A DNA stretch of 64,000 nucleotides from JACKDX01 sp964640175 (GTDB lineage Bacteria > Myxococcota_A > Polyangia > Polyangiales > GCA-016699535): contig CAZXFW010000012.1 in NCBI GenBank assembly GCA_964640175.1, positions 1-64,000 of the forward strand, read 5' to 3'. Below the pieces are notes generated by a model. The model did no database searches and had not been told where the DNA came from. It was given only the letters and a program-made list of their open reading frames with translations. Position 1 is the first letter of the stretch. Every line of letters starts with the position of its first letter. The position numbers were made by a program, and so were the translations under genes. Shown here one piece after another: positions 26,630-36,014 of this stretch.

Positions 26630-27664
26630 ATGGCGGGTTGGTCCTATCGCGGTGCCGGTGTTGATATCGATAAAGGCGATGCGTTTGTAGAGCGCATCAA
26701 GCCTCTGATCAAAGGAACGCGTTCAGCATTCACCCTCTCTGAGCTTGGTGGATTTGCAGGACTTTGTGGACTCCCCGCCGACATCAAAGAACCGTTACTG
26801 GTCTCAAGCACCGACGGGGTTGGCACCAAGCTAAAGATTGCATGCCTCCTTGGGATTCACGATACGGTCGGTATCGACTTGGTCGCCATGAGCGTCAACG
26901 ACATCGCGACCTCAGGAGCGCGGCCGTTATTTTTTCTTGATTATTTAGCAACCTCAAAGCTTGAGGTGGATCAAGCCTATCAAGTGGTTAAGGGCATTGC
27001 CGAAGGCTGCCGCATCGCAGGGTGTGCATTAATCGGTGGTGAAACCGCAGAAATGCCTGACTTCTATGCCCCTGGCGAATACGACTTGGCAGGATTTGCA
27101 GTCGGTGTGGTGGAACGATCGCGCGTGATCGATTTTAATACCGTCAAAGCAGGCGATGTCGTCATCGGCGTGGCCTCCTCAGGCCTTCATTCCAACGGCT
27201 ACTCATTGGCACGCAAGGTGTTGTTGGACCATGGCGGCTTTCGCTTGGATCAGCGCTTTTCTGAGTTAAAAGAAACCTTAGGTCTTGAATTGCTTCGGCC
27301 TACACGCATTTACACGGACACCGTCGCCCGTGCCTGTAGCGCGGGTGATGTTCATGCGTTGTGTCACATCACCGGCGGAGGGTTGCCGGGAAATTTATCC
27401 CGCATTGTGCCGCAAGGACTCGCACTCGTGCTGAATCAAGCATCCTGGGACGTGCCGCACATCTTTCAGCTCATCGCGCACACAGGTCACGTGGAACCTG
27501 AAGAAATGCTTCGCACGTTTAACATGGGCATTGGATTTGTTGTCATTGCATCCGCATCCCACGCGGGTGCCATTGTGTCTGCTATCAATGACAAGAACGA
27601 CACAGCAATGATCATTGGAGAAGTGATCACCTGTACGGATGCTCCTTCAGTCAGGTTTGTATAA
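26630..27664 (+). CDS. purM: Phosphoribosylformylglycinamidine cyclo-ligase
   Basis: AIR synthetase, fifth step of purine synthesis: closes the imidazole ring of FGAM using ATP. Recognisable motifs: SYRGAGVDIDKGDAFVERIK, LVSSTDGVGTKLKIA, DLVAMSVNDIATSGARPLFF, GGETAEMPDFY and GLHSNGYSLAR. The 344-aa length is typical. The stop codon overlaps the purN start (TAATG), so purM and purN are coupled. Confidence 0.97.
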   Translation: MAGWSYRGAGVDIDKGDAFVERIKPLIKGTRSAFTLSELGGFAGLCGLPADIKEPLLVSSTDGVGTKLKIACLLGIHDTVGIDLVAMSVNDIATSGARPLFFLDYLATSKLEVDQAYQVVKGIAEGCRIAGCALIGGETAEMPDFYAPGEYDLAGFAVGVVERSRVIDFNTVKAGDVVIGVASSGLHSNGYSLARKVLLDHGGFRLDQRFSELKETLGLELLRPTRIYTDTVARACSAGDVHALCHITGGGLPGNLSRIVPQGLALVLNQASWDVPHIFQLIAHTGHVEPEEMLRTFNMGIGFVVIASASHAGAIVSAINDKNDTAMIIGEVITCTDAPSVRFV

Positions 27665-28341
27665 TGCGCCTTGTCGTTCTTGCCTCGGGTCATGGCTCAA
27701 ATCTCCGAGCGCTGGTCCAGGCCACACGGGAGAAAAACGCTTCAATGGAAGTTATCGGCGTGGTCTCCGACAACGCAGACGCGCCTGCCATTGCCTTTGC
27801 ACAGGGCGAAAAGATCCGCACTGAAATTATCGCCTTGGAAGCGTTCGCCGAAAGAACCGCTTGGGATCGTGCTCTTTCAGATTGCGTCGCTACATTCCAT
27901 GCCGATTTGGTCGTCTTGGCGGGATTCATGCGCATCGTTGGGGCATCGTTCTTAACGGCACATGCCGGTAAAGTGATTAACACTCACCCGTCACTTTTGC
28001 CTGCGTTTCCTGGGAAAAACGCACCCCAACAAGCCCTTCGGCAAGGCGTGCGGATCAGTGGATGCACGGTGCATGTCGTCGATGCAGGGGTTGATACAGG
28101 GCCGATCATCGCACAGGCCGCAGTTCCGGTGCTTCCCTCCGATACCCCCGAAAGTTTGCACGCACGCATTCAAACCGCCGAGCACCGTTTGCTGGCTCAG
28201 GTGGTTACCTGGATTGCGCAAGGACACATACAGCTTGTGCCGGAACTTCGCTTGGGCGATTTACCATTGTCTGCAAGCGATTCACTGTGTTGCCCACCCA
28301 TTTCTTTCCCTCGGTCAGAGAGCCACTCAGAAAAAGGGTAA
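27664..28341 (+). CDS. purN: Phosphoribosylglycinamide formyltransferase
   Basis: Transfers a formyl group from 10-formyl-THF to GAR in purine synthesis. Motifs: LVVLASGHGSNLRALVQA, the active-site block VLAGFMRIVGASFL, NTHPSLLPAFPG and GCTVHVVDAGVDTGPIIAQ. The 225-aa protein is slightly longer than the E. coli enzyme because of about 15 extra C-terminal residues rich in Ser and Pro. It overlaps purM and is followed one base later by an oxidoreductase gene. Confidence 0.96.
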   Translation: MRLVVLASGHGSNLRALVQATREKNASMEVIGVVSDNADAPAIAFAQGEKIRTEIIALEAFAERTAWDRALSDCVATFHADLVVLAGFMRIVGASFLTAHAGKVINTHPSLLPAFPGKNAPQQALRQGVRISGCTVHVVDAGVDTGPIIAQAAVPVLPSDTPESLHARIQTAEHRLLAQVVTWIAQGHIQLVPELRLGDLPLSASDSLCCPPISFPRSESHSEKG

Positions 28342-28342
28342 C

Positions 28343-29944
28343 ATGAGTTCAAGCTATTACGACGTTGTTATCCTGGGAACTCACATCGGGCCACTCACCG
28401 CAGCTGCTCTTTTGGCCAAACGTGGCTTTCGAGTGCTTGTGCTCAGCCAGGATACGCCAGCGCCTACGTACTTCATCGCCGACCATGAGTTGCCGCGAGA
28501 ACCATTGAACTTCCAATATGTGCTTACACCCATCGCACAAACCATCTTAGGCGAACTTGGCCTTAGACAAGAAGTACGACAACGTCTCGAAATACATTCC
28601 ACAGGCGTTCAATTGTGCTTACCCAACCACCGCTTTAACTTGAGCACGGATCCGGAACGGTTCGCGAAGGAAATCAGTCGAGAATTCCCCAAAATCCAAA
28701 CGCCTATTCTCGACTTTGCACGTCGCACCCACCTCTTATGCCAACACATCGAAGCTCAACTGCAACATGGATTCCCATGGCCACCTCACGATGTTAAGCA
28801 GTGGTTTGCTTTTCTCTATCAAACCCACAAGGTCAATCGGTTGCAGTCTGAAGCCGCTTTCGATTTATTGGCAGACTTTCCTGCAAATCACACCTTCGTC
28901 TCAGCCATACACGCACTTGCAAACCAATGGGTACCAAGCGGTGACCTGAGCAATCTACAAATTGCCCGTGTGTTCGAGCTAAACCAAAATACTATCACGC
29001 TTAGAGGAGGGTTTAAGGCTCTGCAGCAAATTTTGCTTGCTAAAATTAACGCACACGGAGGTGAAGTGTGGAACTCTGAACGTGCTGCCTCGGTGATTCT
29101 TGAACGCAACACTGCCACAGGCATCCGACTACACAACTCTGGGCAGACAATTGCAGCAGGCCGTGTGATCGCCGGAAGCTCTTTGACCGCAGTCATGCAG
29201 ATGGTGGAAGACCGCCGTCCCTTTGAAAAGTTATTAGAAAAGGTCGGAGAACCGCGCGTGAGGTGTGCTCGGTATACTCTGAATTTAGTGCTTCCGCGTC
29301 AGTCTCTGCCAGAAGCCATGTCATTCAATACGCTGGTATTAAACCAGCCTTCTCAACCGTTATTTGATGGCAATCTATTGCACATACAACGACTTAGTCC
29401 TGTTCTTTTTACCTCTTACGAACAATCTAACTATCATAATCCTTCAGCAGCGGATTCAACGAAAGAGCCCTCTACGCCTTCTGAAGAGGTGCTCTGTATA
29501 CAAGCCCTGCTTAGTCAAAAAACCTTGAATGAAGTCAAATCCACGGTCCGGACATTGCGACAAACCATCATTCAAAGCGTCGAGCGATTTCTTCCTTTTA
29601 TCAGTCGCTCGATCGTGTTTGCTGACTCGCCACACGATGGCCTGGACGCCGACGATCATGCATCAGGGACACACATCACCTCGAAGGAACCGTGGAGTCG
29701 AGGACCTCGCACGATGCCACTTGATTGGGACTTTCCTGTGCGTCCCACCTTAGGCCTGGGAGCGATTCCTCTTCGGACGCCCGTTCGTAATCTTCTTCTT
29801 TGCAACTCCCAAAACATCCCCGGCCTTGGGGACGAAGGGAGCCTGATGGCGGCATGGGCCTGCGCTGAACACGTATGCCGCGCCGACAAAGGACGTTCCT
29901 GGTTACGCAAAGGCCGATGGTACAGCCAAACCTACGCGAGCTAG
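28343..29944 (+). CDS. Phytoene desaturase-like FAD/NAD(P)-binding oxidoreductase
   Basis: A 533-aa Rossmann-fold protein. Residues 5-35 form a dinucleotide-binding start (YDVVILGTHIGPLTAAALLAKRGFRVLVL) with GTHIG in place of the common GxGxxG. A further match to the amine oxidase/carotenoid desaturase group is TLRGGFKALQQILLAKI near residue 215 and the C-terminal LLLCNSQNIPGLGDEGSLMAAW, which should contact the flavin. The substrate is unknown. The ATG at 28343 follows AAAGGGTAAC and lies one base after purN; longer in-frame starts would run inside purN. Linkage to purM-purN is positional only. Confidence 0.72.
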   Translation: MSSSYYDVVILGTHIGPLTAAALLAKRGFRVLVLSQDTPAPTYFIADHELPREPLNFQYVLTPIAQTILGELGLRQEVRQRLEIHSTGVQLCLPNHRFNLSTDPERFAKEISREFPKIQTPILDFARRTHLLCQHIEAQLQHGFPWPPHDVKQWFAFLYQTHKVNRLQSEAAFDLLADFPANHTFVSAIHALANQWVPSGDLSNLQIARVFELNQNTITLRGGFKALQQILLAKINAHGGEVWNSERAASVILERNTATGIRLHNSGQTIAAGRVIAGSSLTAVMQMVEDRRPFEKLLEKVGEPRVRCARYTLNLVLPRQSLPEAMSFNTLVLNQPSQPLFDGNLLHIQRLSPVLFTSYEQSNYHNPSAADSTKEPSTPSEEVLCIQALLSQKTLNEVKSTVRTLRQTIIQSVERFLPFISRSIVFADSPHDGLDADDHASGTHITSKEPWSRGPRTMPLDWDFPVRPTLGLGAIPLRTPVRNLLLCNSQNIPGLGDEGSLMAAWACAEHVCRADKGRSWLRKGRWYSQTYAS

Positions 29945-30053
29945 GTCACAAAGGACTCAGAGACCACATCGACACACACGGAAATTCCGTTGTCACTGTC
30001 ATACCCACGGATATTAGGCTCCGTCCTTCGCTACTGATAGAATACGAAAGCGT

Positions 30054-31178
30054 ATGCAGGGCCTGGGGCAAGAACAGCTACGGTTTAATCTTCACCAGTT
30101 ACTTCGTGTGATGGTCGAGCGGGGAGGTTCCGATTTGCACATTACGGTGGGCTCTCCTCCTCAAGTACGCATCGACGGCAGCTTGATACCGTTAAAGACA
30201 CCACCGCTTAGCCAGGTGGAAACAAAGCAACTTTGTTACTCCGTCCTTAGTGAAGAACAGAAAATCAAATTTGAACAAACCAACGAACTCGATCTGTCCT
30301 TTGGTGTAAAAAATCTTGCTCGGTTTCGCGCCAATATCTTTATGCAACGCGGTGCTGTCGCAGGGGCATTTCGTATTATTCCATTTAAAATCCTCACCTT
30401 CGAAGAACTCGGATTGTCGTCCGTCATTGCTGACCTCGCCAACGTTCCTCGGGGGCTTGTGCTTGTCACTGGCCCGACAGGTTCGGGGAAATCGACCACG
30501 TTGGCTGCGATTATCGACAAGATTAACCGCGAAACTCAAAAGCACATCGTAACCATCGAAGACCCCATTGAGTATGTGCACACTCATAAGTCGTGCCTCG
30601 TCAATCAGCGTGAAATTGGCCGAGATACCATGAGTTTTTCCCTCGCCTTGAAATCCATCCTTCGCCAAGATCCCGATGTGGTACTCGTCGGCGAAATGCG
30701 CGATCTCGAAACCATCGAGGCTGCCATGACGATCTCCGAAACAGGCCATCTTGTGTTTGCGACGCTTCATACCAACGGTGCCATTGCATCCATCAATCGT
30801 ATTATCGACGTCTTTCCTTCACATCAACAGCCACAAATCCGTGCTCAGCTCTCATTTGTGCTCCAGGGAGTTGTCTCGCAAACCTTGTTGCCGCTGGCAC
30901 AAGGCAAAGGCCGCGTCCCCGCCATGGAGATCATGATCCCCAATGCCGCCATCCGGAATCTGATCCGCGAAGACAAAGTGCACCAAATCATGTCCGCCAT
31001 GCAGGTTGGCCAGGGCACAAGCGGCATGCAAACGATGAACCAGTCTTTGTATGCACTCTTTGTTGCTCGCAAAATTACTCGCGAAGAAGCTGCCACCCGC
31101 TCTCCCGATGCTGCCGAATTGCACAAGATGATCGAACACGGGGCTTCCATGGGGACAAACATGCACCGAAAGGCTTAA
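30054..31178 (+). CDS. pilT: PilT, type IV pilus retraction ATPase
   Basis: Hexameric ATPase that depolymerises type IV pili and powers twitching/S-motility. Motifs: GSDLHITVGSPP, Walker A GPTGSGKST, Asp box TIEDPIEY, Walker B DPDVVLVGEMRD, His box TGHLVFATLHTN and the PilT C-terminal motif AIRNLIRE. The 374-aa length and sequence are close to Myxococcus PilT. The gene is followed by pilC and pilS in the order known from Myxococcus, but pilB is not upstream; an oxidoreductase gene is there instead. Start ATG at 30054. Confidence 0.96.
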   Translation: MQGLGQEQLRFNLHQLLRVMVERGGSDLHITVGSPPQVRIDGSLIPLKTPPLSQVETKQLCYSVLSEEQKIKFEQTNELDLSFGVKNLARFRANIFMQRGAVAGAFRIIPFKILTFEELGLSSVIADLANVPRGLVLVTGPTGSGKSTTLAAIIDKINRETQKHIVTIEDPIEYVHTHKSCLVNQREIGRDTMSFSLALKSILRQDPDVVLVGEMRDLETIEAAMTISETGHLVFATLHTNGAIASINRIIDVFPSHQQPQIRAQLSFVLQGVVSQTLLPLAQGKGRVPAMEIMIPNAAIRNLIREDKVHQIMSAMQVGQGTSGMQTMNQSLYALFVARKITREEAATRSPDAAELHKMIEHGASMGTNMHRKA

Positions 31179-31230
31179 CTGCAGTGTTTTGACGAGCCTG
31201 GCTGGGATCAGCTACGATCAGGGACGAATC

Positions 31231-32442
31231 ATGGCAGAATTTGTTTACGAGGCGAAGACTCGTACGGGCGAGCTTAAAAAAGGAGTCATGGAGGCCGAGA
31301 ATCCTGCTGCCGTGGAAGCTCGTCTTCGTGCTCAAAATTTTTCCCCTGTTAAAGTCAAAAAGAAATCGAAGCAGTTCAACTTCAGTTTTGGCTCCCCCGT
31401 CTCGCCCAAAGAACTGGTGGTCTTCACGCGTCAGTTCGCCACCATGATCGATGCAGGACTGCCTATTGTGCAATGCCTAGACATCCTTGCGGCCCAAGGC
31501 GATAATAAATTGTTCAACGGCATTATCAAAGACATCAAAAGCCAAGTTGAACAAGGTGCTACCTTCTCCGAATCGTTGCGTCGGCATCCAAAGGTGTTTG
31601 ACGACCTCTATATTAACTTGGTCGCAGCAGGCGAGATCGGCGGTATTATGGATACCATCCTCAACCGCTTGGCCGTGTACATCGAAAAGCGGGTCAAACT
31701 TCAACGACAAGTGCGTGGTGCCTTGGTGTATCCCATAGGCGTTATGATCATCGCCATCGTGGTGCTTTCAATCCTATTGATCTGGGTTATTCCTACCTTC
31801 GAGGCCATGTTTAAAGACTTTGGCTCTGAAGAAGCGCTTCCTGGACTAACACGTTTTGTGATCAACATGTCCCATGGCGTGGTTGATAACCTTATTTGGA
31901 TTGTTCTTGGTGTAGGCAGTGTGGTTTTCAGCATCAGTTACAGTTACAAAATCCCTGCAGGAAAGAAGTTTTGGCACCGCTTAACGTTAACGATGCCTAT
32001 TCTCGGGCCAGTTATGCGCAAAATCGCTGTGGCACGGTTTACGCGAACGATGGGAACGCTGCTAAGCTCTGGCGTACCGATTCTGGAAGCCATGAACATC
32101 GTCGGACGCTCCGCAGGTAATATTATTATTGAAAAGGCCATTGCTGACACTGCAGATCGCGTTAAAGAAGGAAGCACTGTGGCGGAACCACTGATGGAAA
32201 CCAAAGTGTTTCCTGCCATGGTGGTACAGATGATCGGCGTAGGCGAGGAAACCGGCGCCCTGGATCAAATGCTCACGAAAATCGCGGACTTTTATGAAGA
32301 GGAGGTCGACATTGCTGTTTCAGCCATGACGTCTTTGCTCGAACCGTTGATGATGGTGGTTATCGGTGGAATGGTGGGATTCATGTTGATTGCCATGTAC
32401 TTGCCGATCTTCAATATCGCTGGAGCGATCAAAACCGAATAG
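31231..32442 (+). CDS. pilC: PilC, inner-membrane platform protein of type IV pili
   Basis: Inner-membrane protein of the GspF/PilC family that links pilin assembly to the PilB and PilT ATPases. 403 aa with two GspF domains (about residues 60-185 and 265-390) and three membrane helices (about 165-190, 220-242 and 365-390). Typical motifs: FTRQFATMIDAGLPIVQCL and FTRTMGTLLSSGVPILEAM. The ATG at 31231 (GGGACG ahead) is the family start; 14 residues could be added from 31189. It ends 10 bp before pilS. Confidence 0.95.
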   Translation: MAEFVYEAKTRTGELKKGVMEAENPAAVEARLRAQNFSPVKVKKKSKQFNFSFGSPVSPKELVVFTRQFATMIDAGLPIVQCLDILAAQGDNKLFNGIIKDIKSQVEQGATFSESLRRHPKVFDDLYINLVAAGEIGGIMDTILNRLAVYIEKRVKLQRQVRGALVYPIGVMIIAIVVLSILLIWVIPTFEAMFKDFGSEEALPGLTRFVINMSHGVVDNLIWIVLGVGSVVFSISYSYKIPAGKKFWHRLTLTMPILGPVMRKIAVARFTRTMGTLLSSGVPILEAMNIVGRSAGNIIIEKAIADTADRVKEGSTVAEPLMETKVFPAMVVQMIGVGEETGALDQMLTKIADFYEEEVDIAVSAMTSLLEPLMMVVIGGMVGFMLIAMYLPIFNIAGAIKTE

Positions 32443-32452
32443 GCGGCATCTT

Positions 32453-34168
32453 GTGACCACCGACTTTTCGTCCCGAATGCAAGAACGTGAGTCGGTGATC
32501 AGCCCCTTTTTGGCAGACGGGGTAAGCACCCAAACTAACCGTCAACTCAATAAATTTTTGTGGCTCACGGGTGGCCGGCTCGCCGTAGCAACCCTCCTTC
32601 TCGGTGGAACTCTCGCGATCACGATTCATCAGGATCCAGAGGTCAAGGGATTTACATCCCGCTTTCTTCTAGGACTCATTGTAGCAACTTACTTGGTCTC
32701 TGTGGTCTCGGCGCTCTCATTGCGAAAGCTGAGCAATGCACGCCTCTATGCAGCAACCCAAATCGGCTGGGACCTCGCCCTCACCACGTGCTTGATTTAT
32801 CTGACTGGCGGCTTTTCAAGCGGGTTTCCCTTCTTATACGGCTTACAAATCCTAATGGCTGCGATTGTTGTTGGCCCCAACACCTCGCGCGCCACGGGAG
32901 CACTAAGCCTCGCGATCTATGCTGTCATCGGTTACTCGTTGGCCGAAGGGTGGATTTCAGCACCTCCTGACCAACCTGCAACACGCTACCAGTCTCTCGA
33001 TACTGAAATCATTGTGATTGCGCTTTTGCATGTGGTTGGCCTGACAGTGGTCACTCTTTTGGCAAGCAGTCTGGCATCTCGACTGGGACGCACCGGTGGC
33101 GAGCTACGACGTGCAACGTTCGATGCAGCTCGCTTGGCACACCTCAACGAAAATATTGTACGTTCACTGACTTCTGGGCTTATGACTTCCAACGATGAAG
33201 GCGTGATACGCACCATCAACCCAGCGGGAGCGGCCATTCTCAACGTGTCTCCAGAAAACGCTGTCGGAAACGCTGTCCATGACTTTTTGCCTGCACTGCA
33301 GATCGAAACCATTGGCTCCGACAACCGTCTCCTTCGGGCAGAAGGCGAAGCCCGGCGTCTCGACGGCACACGAATCCCCATTGGCTATTCGCGAACCCCG
33401 TTACGTGATGCTGAAGGCAAAGAGCATGGTGAGCTGATTCTTTTTCAAGACCTGTCCGAGCTCAACAAGCTCCGAGATGCTGCAAAACAAGCTGAAAGCC
33501 TAGCCGCGCTTGGCAGGCTATCCACTGGACTCGCCCATGAAATCCGTAATCCCCTGGGATCTATCTCTGGCTCAGTTGAAATGATCCGAGCTTCCAATGC
33601 GCTAAGTTCTGAAGAACGGCATTTGCTTGATATTGTTCTGGGAGAGATTGATCGCCTCAATGCTCTTGTGACCACCATGTTGGAACTAGGCGCACCTCGT
33701 CAACCTCGCCTGGAGCCCACAGATTTGGGCAAACTGACCTATGATGTGACTGAAATGGTTCGCAAAGGCGCGGCAGAATCTTCGCATATCACCATTTCAA
33801 CTCAAGTCCCTACCCTTCCTGTCACTGCCTATGCCGACTCAGATCAAGTACGGCAGATTCTATGGAACTTACTTCGAAACGCACTTCAGGCCTCGCCCCC
33901 TTATTCCACCATTACCGTCCGCGTATGGAACGACGATGCCCAAAAAGCTTACATCGAAGTGGCCGATGAAGGTTCTGGCATCAGCGTTCAAAACCAAGAA
34001 CGGCTTTACGACATGTTTTACACAGGACGTAAACACGGGGTGGGTCTTGGCTTAGCGCTGGTAAGGCAAATCGTTGATGCGCATCAAGGAAGCATCGAAG
34101 TACACAACCGGGAAGGGACAGGAGCGCGTTTCATCGTAGCGCTACCCGCCTCTTCAGCCACTCACTAA
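32453..34168 (+). CDS. pilS: PilS-type membrane histidine kinase
   Basis: Sensor kinase, 571 aa from the GTG at 32453 (AGGCGG seven bases upstream); an ATG at 32477 is possible. Six membrane helices (about residues 34-205) are followed by a PAS domain (about 235-330), the phospho-acceptor region LGRLSTGLAHEIRNPLGS with His362, and an HATPase domain with NLLRNAL, DEGSGIS and GVGLGLALV. In Myxococcus and Pseudomonas, PilS with PilR controls pilA through sigma-54. The response regulator pilR is not next to it; the convergent trpC gene overlaps its 3' end by 15 bases. Confidence 0.9.
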   Translation: MTTDFSSRMQERESVISPFLADGVSTQTNRQLNKFLWLTGGRLAVATLLLGGTLAITIHQDPEVKGFTSRFLLGLIVATYLVSVVSALSLRKLSNARLYAATQIGWDLALTTCLIYLTGGFSSGFPFLYGLQILMAAIVVGPNTSRATGALSLAIYAVIGYSLAEGWISAPPDQPATRYQSLDTEIIVIALLHVVGLTVVTLLASSLASRLGRTGGELRRATFDAARLAHLNENIVRSLTSGLMTSNDEGVIRTINPAGAAILNVSPENAVGNAVHDFLPALQIETIGSDNRLLRAEGEARRLDGTRIPIGYSRTPLRDAEGKEHGELILFQDLSELNKLRDAAKQAESLAALGRLSTGLAHEIRNPLGSISGSVEMIRASNALSSEERHLLDIVLGEIDRLNALVTTMLELGAPRQPRLEPTDLGKLTYDVTEMVRKGAAESSHITISTQVPTLPVTAYADSDQVRQILWNLLRNALQASPPYSTITVRVWNDDAQKAYIEVADEGSGISVQNQERLYDMFYTGRKHGVGLGLALVRQIVDAHQGSIEVHNREGTGARFIVALPASSATH

Positions 34169-34942
34169 CTCTTTTAGCTTCTGCCCTGGACTGGGTGATC
34201 GTATTAACGACTCCCCGATAAGCACAGCATCTACCCCCGTTTTGGAGATGTCTTTAAAAGAAGCTGCGGTATCAATGCCGCTCATAAACACGGACACCTT
34301 GTCCTTAGGAATCGCGCTCACCACAGCTAACGCTTGGGAGTGATCTACACGAAATGTACGCAGATCCCGCGCATTCACCCCTACAATAGAAGCACCGGCA
34401 TCCAAAGCACGCTCAAGCTCTGCTTCATCGAAAACCTCAACCACGGCTTCCATGCCTCTTTGGCGCGTGTGATGCACTAACTCACGCAAAGTCGGCTGAT
34501 CCAGGCTAGCCACAATTAACAACACCAGATGCGCTCCCATGACACGCGCAAGATCCAATTGAATGGGGTCTATGACGAACTCTTTGAAGAGGATGGGTAA
34601 TTTCACTACTTGGCTTACACGCCGCACATCAAGAGGCGTTCCTCCAAACCCTGAAGCATCGCACAACACACTGACTGCTGCCGCACCTGCAGTTTCATAG
34701 GCTTTGGCAATGTGAGTGACTTGGCCCGCATGACGCTCTCGCAATATCCCGGCACTTGGGCTCTTGAGTTTAATTTCAGCAATGACCTTCGGATGCAATG
34801 CCTGATCACGCCGGAGCGTTGCCATCGCACGCTTGCCATACAAGGCATCTTCGACAGGACTACAGGCATAGAGCGACGCGTACCGTTTGCGGCGTGATAC
34901 TTCGTGTCGCTTCCGGGCTACAATTAACTCCAGGTAGTTCAT
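34154..34942 (-). CDS. trpC: Indole-3-glycerol phosphate synthase
   Basis: Converts CdRP to indole-3-glycerol phosphate in tryptophan synthesis. TIM-barrel motifs: IAEIKLKSPSAGILRE, AVSVLCDASGFGGTPLDV, ILFKEFVIDPIQL, IVGVNARDLRTFRVD and the phosphate site DAVLIGESLIRS. The ATG at 34942 overlaps the trpD stop (ATGA) and gives 262 aa, the normal length; a start at 34969 would lie inside trpD. It is the monofunctional form with no trpF fusion. Convergent with pilS. Confidence 0.95.
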   Translation of the reverse strand: MNYLELIVARKRHEVSRRKRYASLYACSPVEDALYGKRAMATLRRDQALHPKVIAEIKLKSPSAGILRERHAGQVTHIAKAYETAGAAAVSVLCDASGFGGTPLDVRRVSQVVKLPILFKEFVIDPIQLDLARVMGAHLVLLIVASLDQPTLRELVHHTRQRGMEAVVEVFDEAELERALDAGASIVGVNARDLRTFRVDHSQALAVVSAIPKDKVSVFMSGIDTAASFKDISKTGVDAVLIGESLIRSPSPGQKLKELVSG

Positions 34943-35958
34943 GTTGGCTCGTGAGTCATGTGAATCCACTGCTCAAGACATGCACGCGCATTCCCACTAT
35001 CAATCGCTCGTTCTGCTTGTGTTGCTGCCTCTTTGAGTGTCTGGGCCTTCTCAGCCACATGGAGCGCACCTGCCGCGTTTAACACAACCGCAAGCCGATA
35101 GGCACTGCGATCTCCTCGAAACACGCTGTGCAGGATCTCGGCATTGCGCTTTGCATCCCCTCCTTGAAGTTGTTCAACTGGTAAAGGTTGCATCCCAAAA
35201 TCCAAAGGAGTGATTTCAAAAGAACGAATCTTTCCATCAGCAAGTTCTGCCACGTGTGTAGTGCCTGAAACGGATATTTCATCTAAACCGCCATCACCGT
35301 GAACAACCCAAGCACGGTGGCTACCTAATCGAGATAACACCTCTGCCATTTGGTGTATCCGTCCTGGATCATAAACCCCCAACAATTGATGGTTCGCTCC
35401 CGCAGGATTGGTCAAAGGACCAAGAAGATTGAAAAATGTTCTTAAACCGAGTTCTTGACGTGGCACTGCCGCATGCCGCATGGCCGGATGATGCCTCGGA
35501 GCAAACATAAAACAGATATGGCCGCGCATGGCATGCTCTGCCAACTGCTCTACGGGTGGCTCAACGGCCACTCCGAGCGCTTCCAGTAGATCTGCACTGC
35601 CACATTGCGATGAGACGGAGCGGTTGCCATGTTTTGCCACAGTGACACCGCAAGCAGCCACCACGATGGCTGCGGCGGTCGAGACATTGAACGTGCCTGA
35701 ACTATCCCCCCCTGTACCACAGGTATCCACAATGACAGGCGGATCAAGATGTACCCTGACACTGTGCTCGCGCATCACTTGTGCGGCAGCAACGAGTTCT
35801 TCTGTGCTCTCGCCTTTCATGCGCAACGCAATCGCTAATCCTGCAATTTGTGCGGGCGTCGATTCTCCGCTCAACATAGCTTGCATAGCGGCGCGCATCT
35901 CGGCCAAGGATAAATCATGGCCTTTGACAACCGTTAAAATCGCCTCACGAACTGCCAT
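34939..35958 (-). CDS. trpD: Anthranilate phosphoribosyltransferase
   Basis: Joins anthranilate and PRPP in tryptophan synthesis. Motifs: DTCGTGGDSSGTFNVST (PRPP binding), KHGNRSVSSQCGSADLLEALG and FNLLGPLTNPAG. 339 aa from the ATG at 35958; a GTG six bases earlier (35964) is also possible, and AGGTG lies just upstream of the ATG. It overlaps trpC at its 3' end and follows trpG with a 56-bp gap. Confidence 0.95.
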   Translation of the reverse strand: MAVREAILTVVKGHDLSLAEMRAAMQAMLSGESTPAQIAGLAIALRMKGESTEELVAAAQVMREHSVRVHLDPPVIVDTCGTGGDSSGTFNVSTAAAIVVAACGVTVAKHGNRSVSSQCGSADLLEALGVAVEPPVEQLAEHAMRGHICFMFAPRHHPAMRHAAVPRQELGLRTFFNLLGPLTNPAGANHQLLGVYDPGRIHQMAEVLSRLGSHRAWVVHGDGGLDEISVSGTTHVAELADGKIRSFEITPLDFGMQPLPVEQLQGGDAKRNAEILHSVFRGDRSAYRLAVVLNAAGALHVAEKAQTLKEAATQAERAIDSGNARACLEQWIHMTHEPT

Positions 35959-36014
35959 GCTCACCTAGTACCGGCTCCTTATCATATTACCCTTCGCATA
36001 GCCCAAGGACTCGC

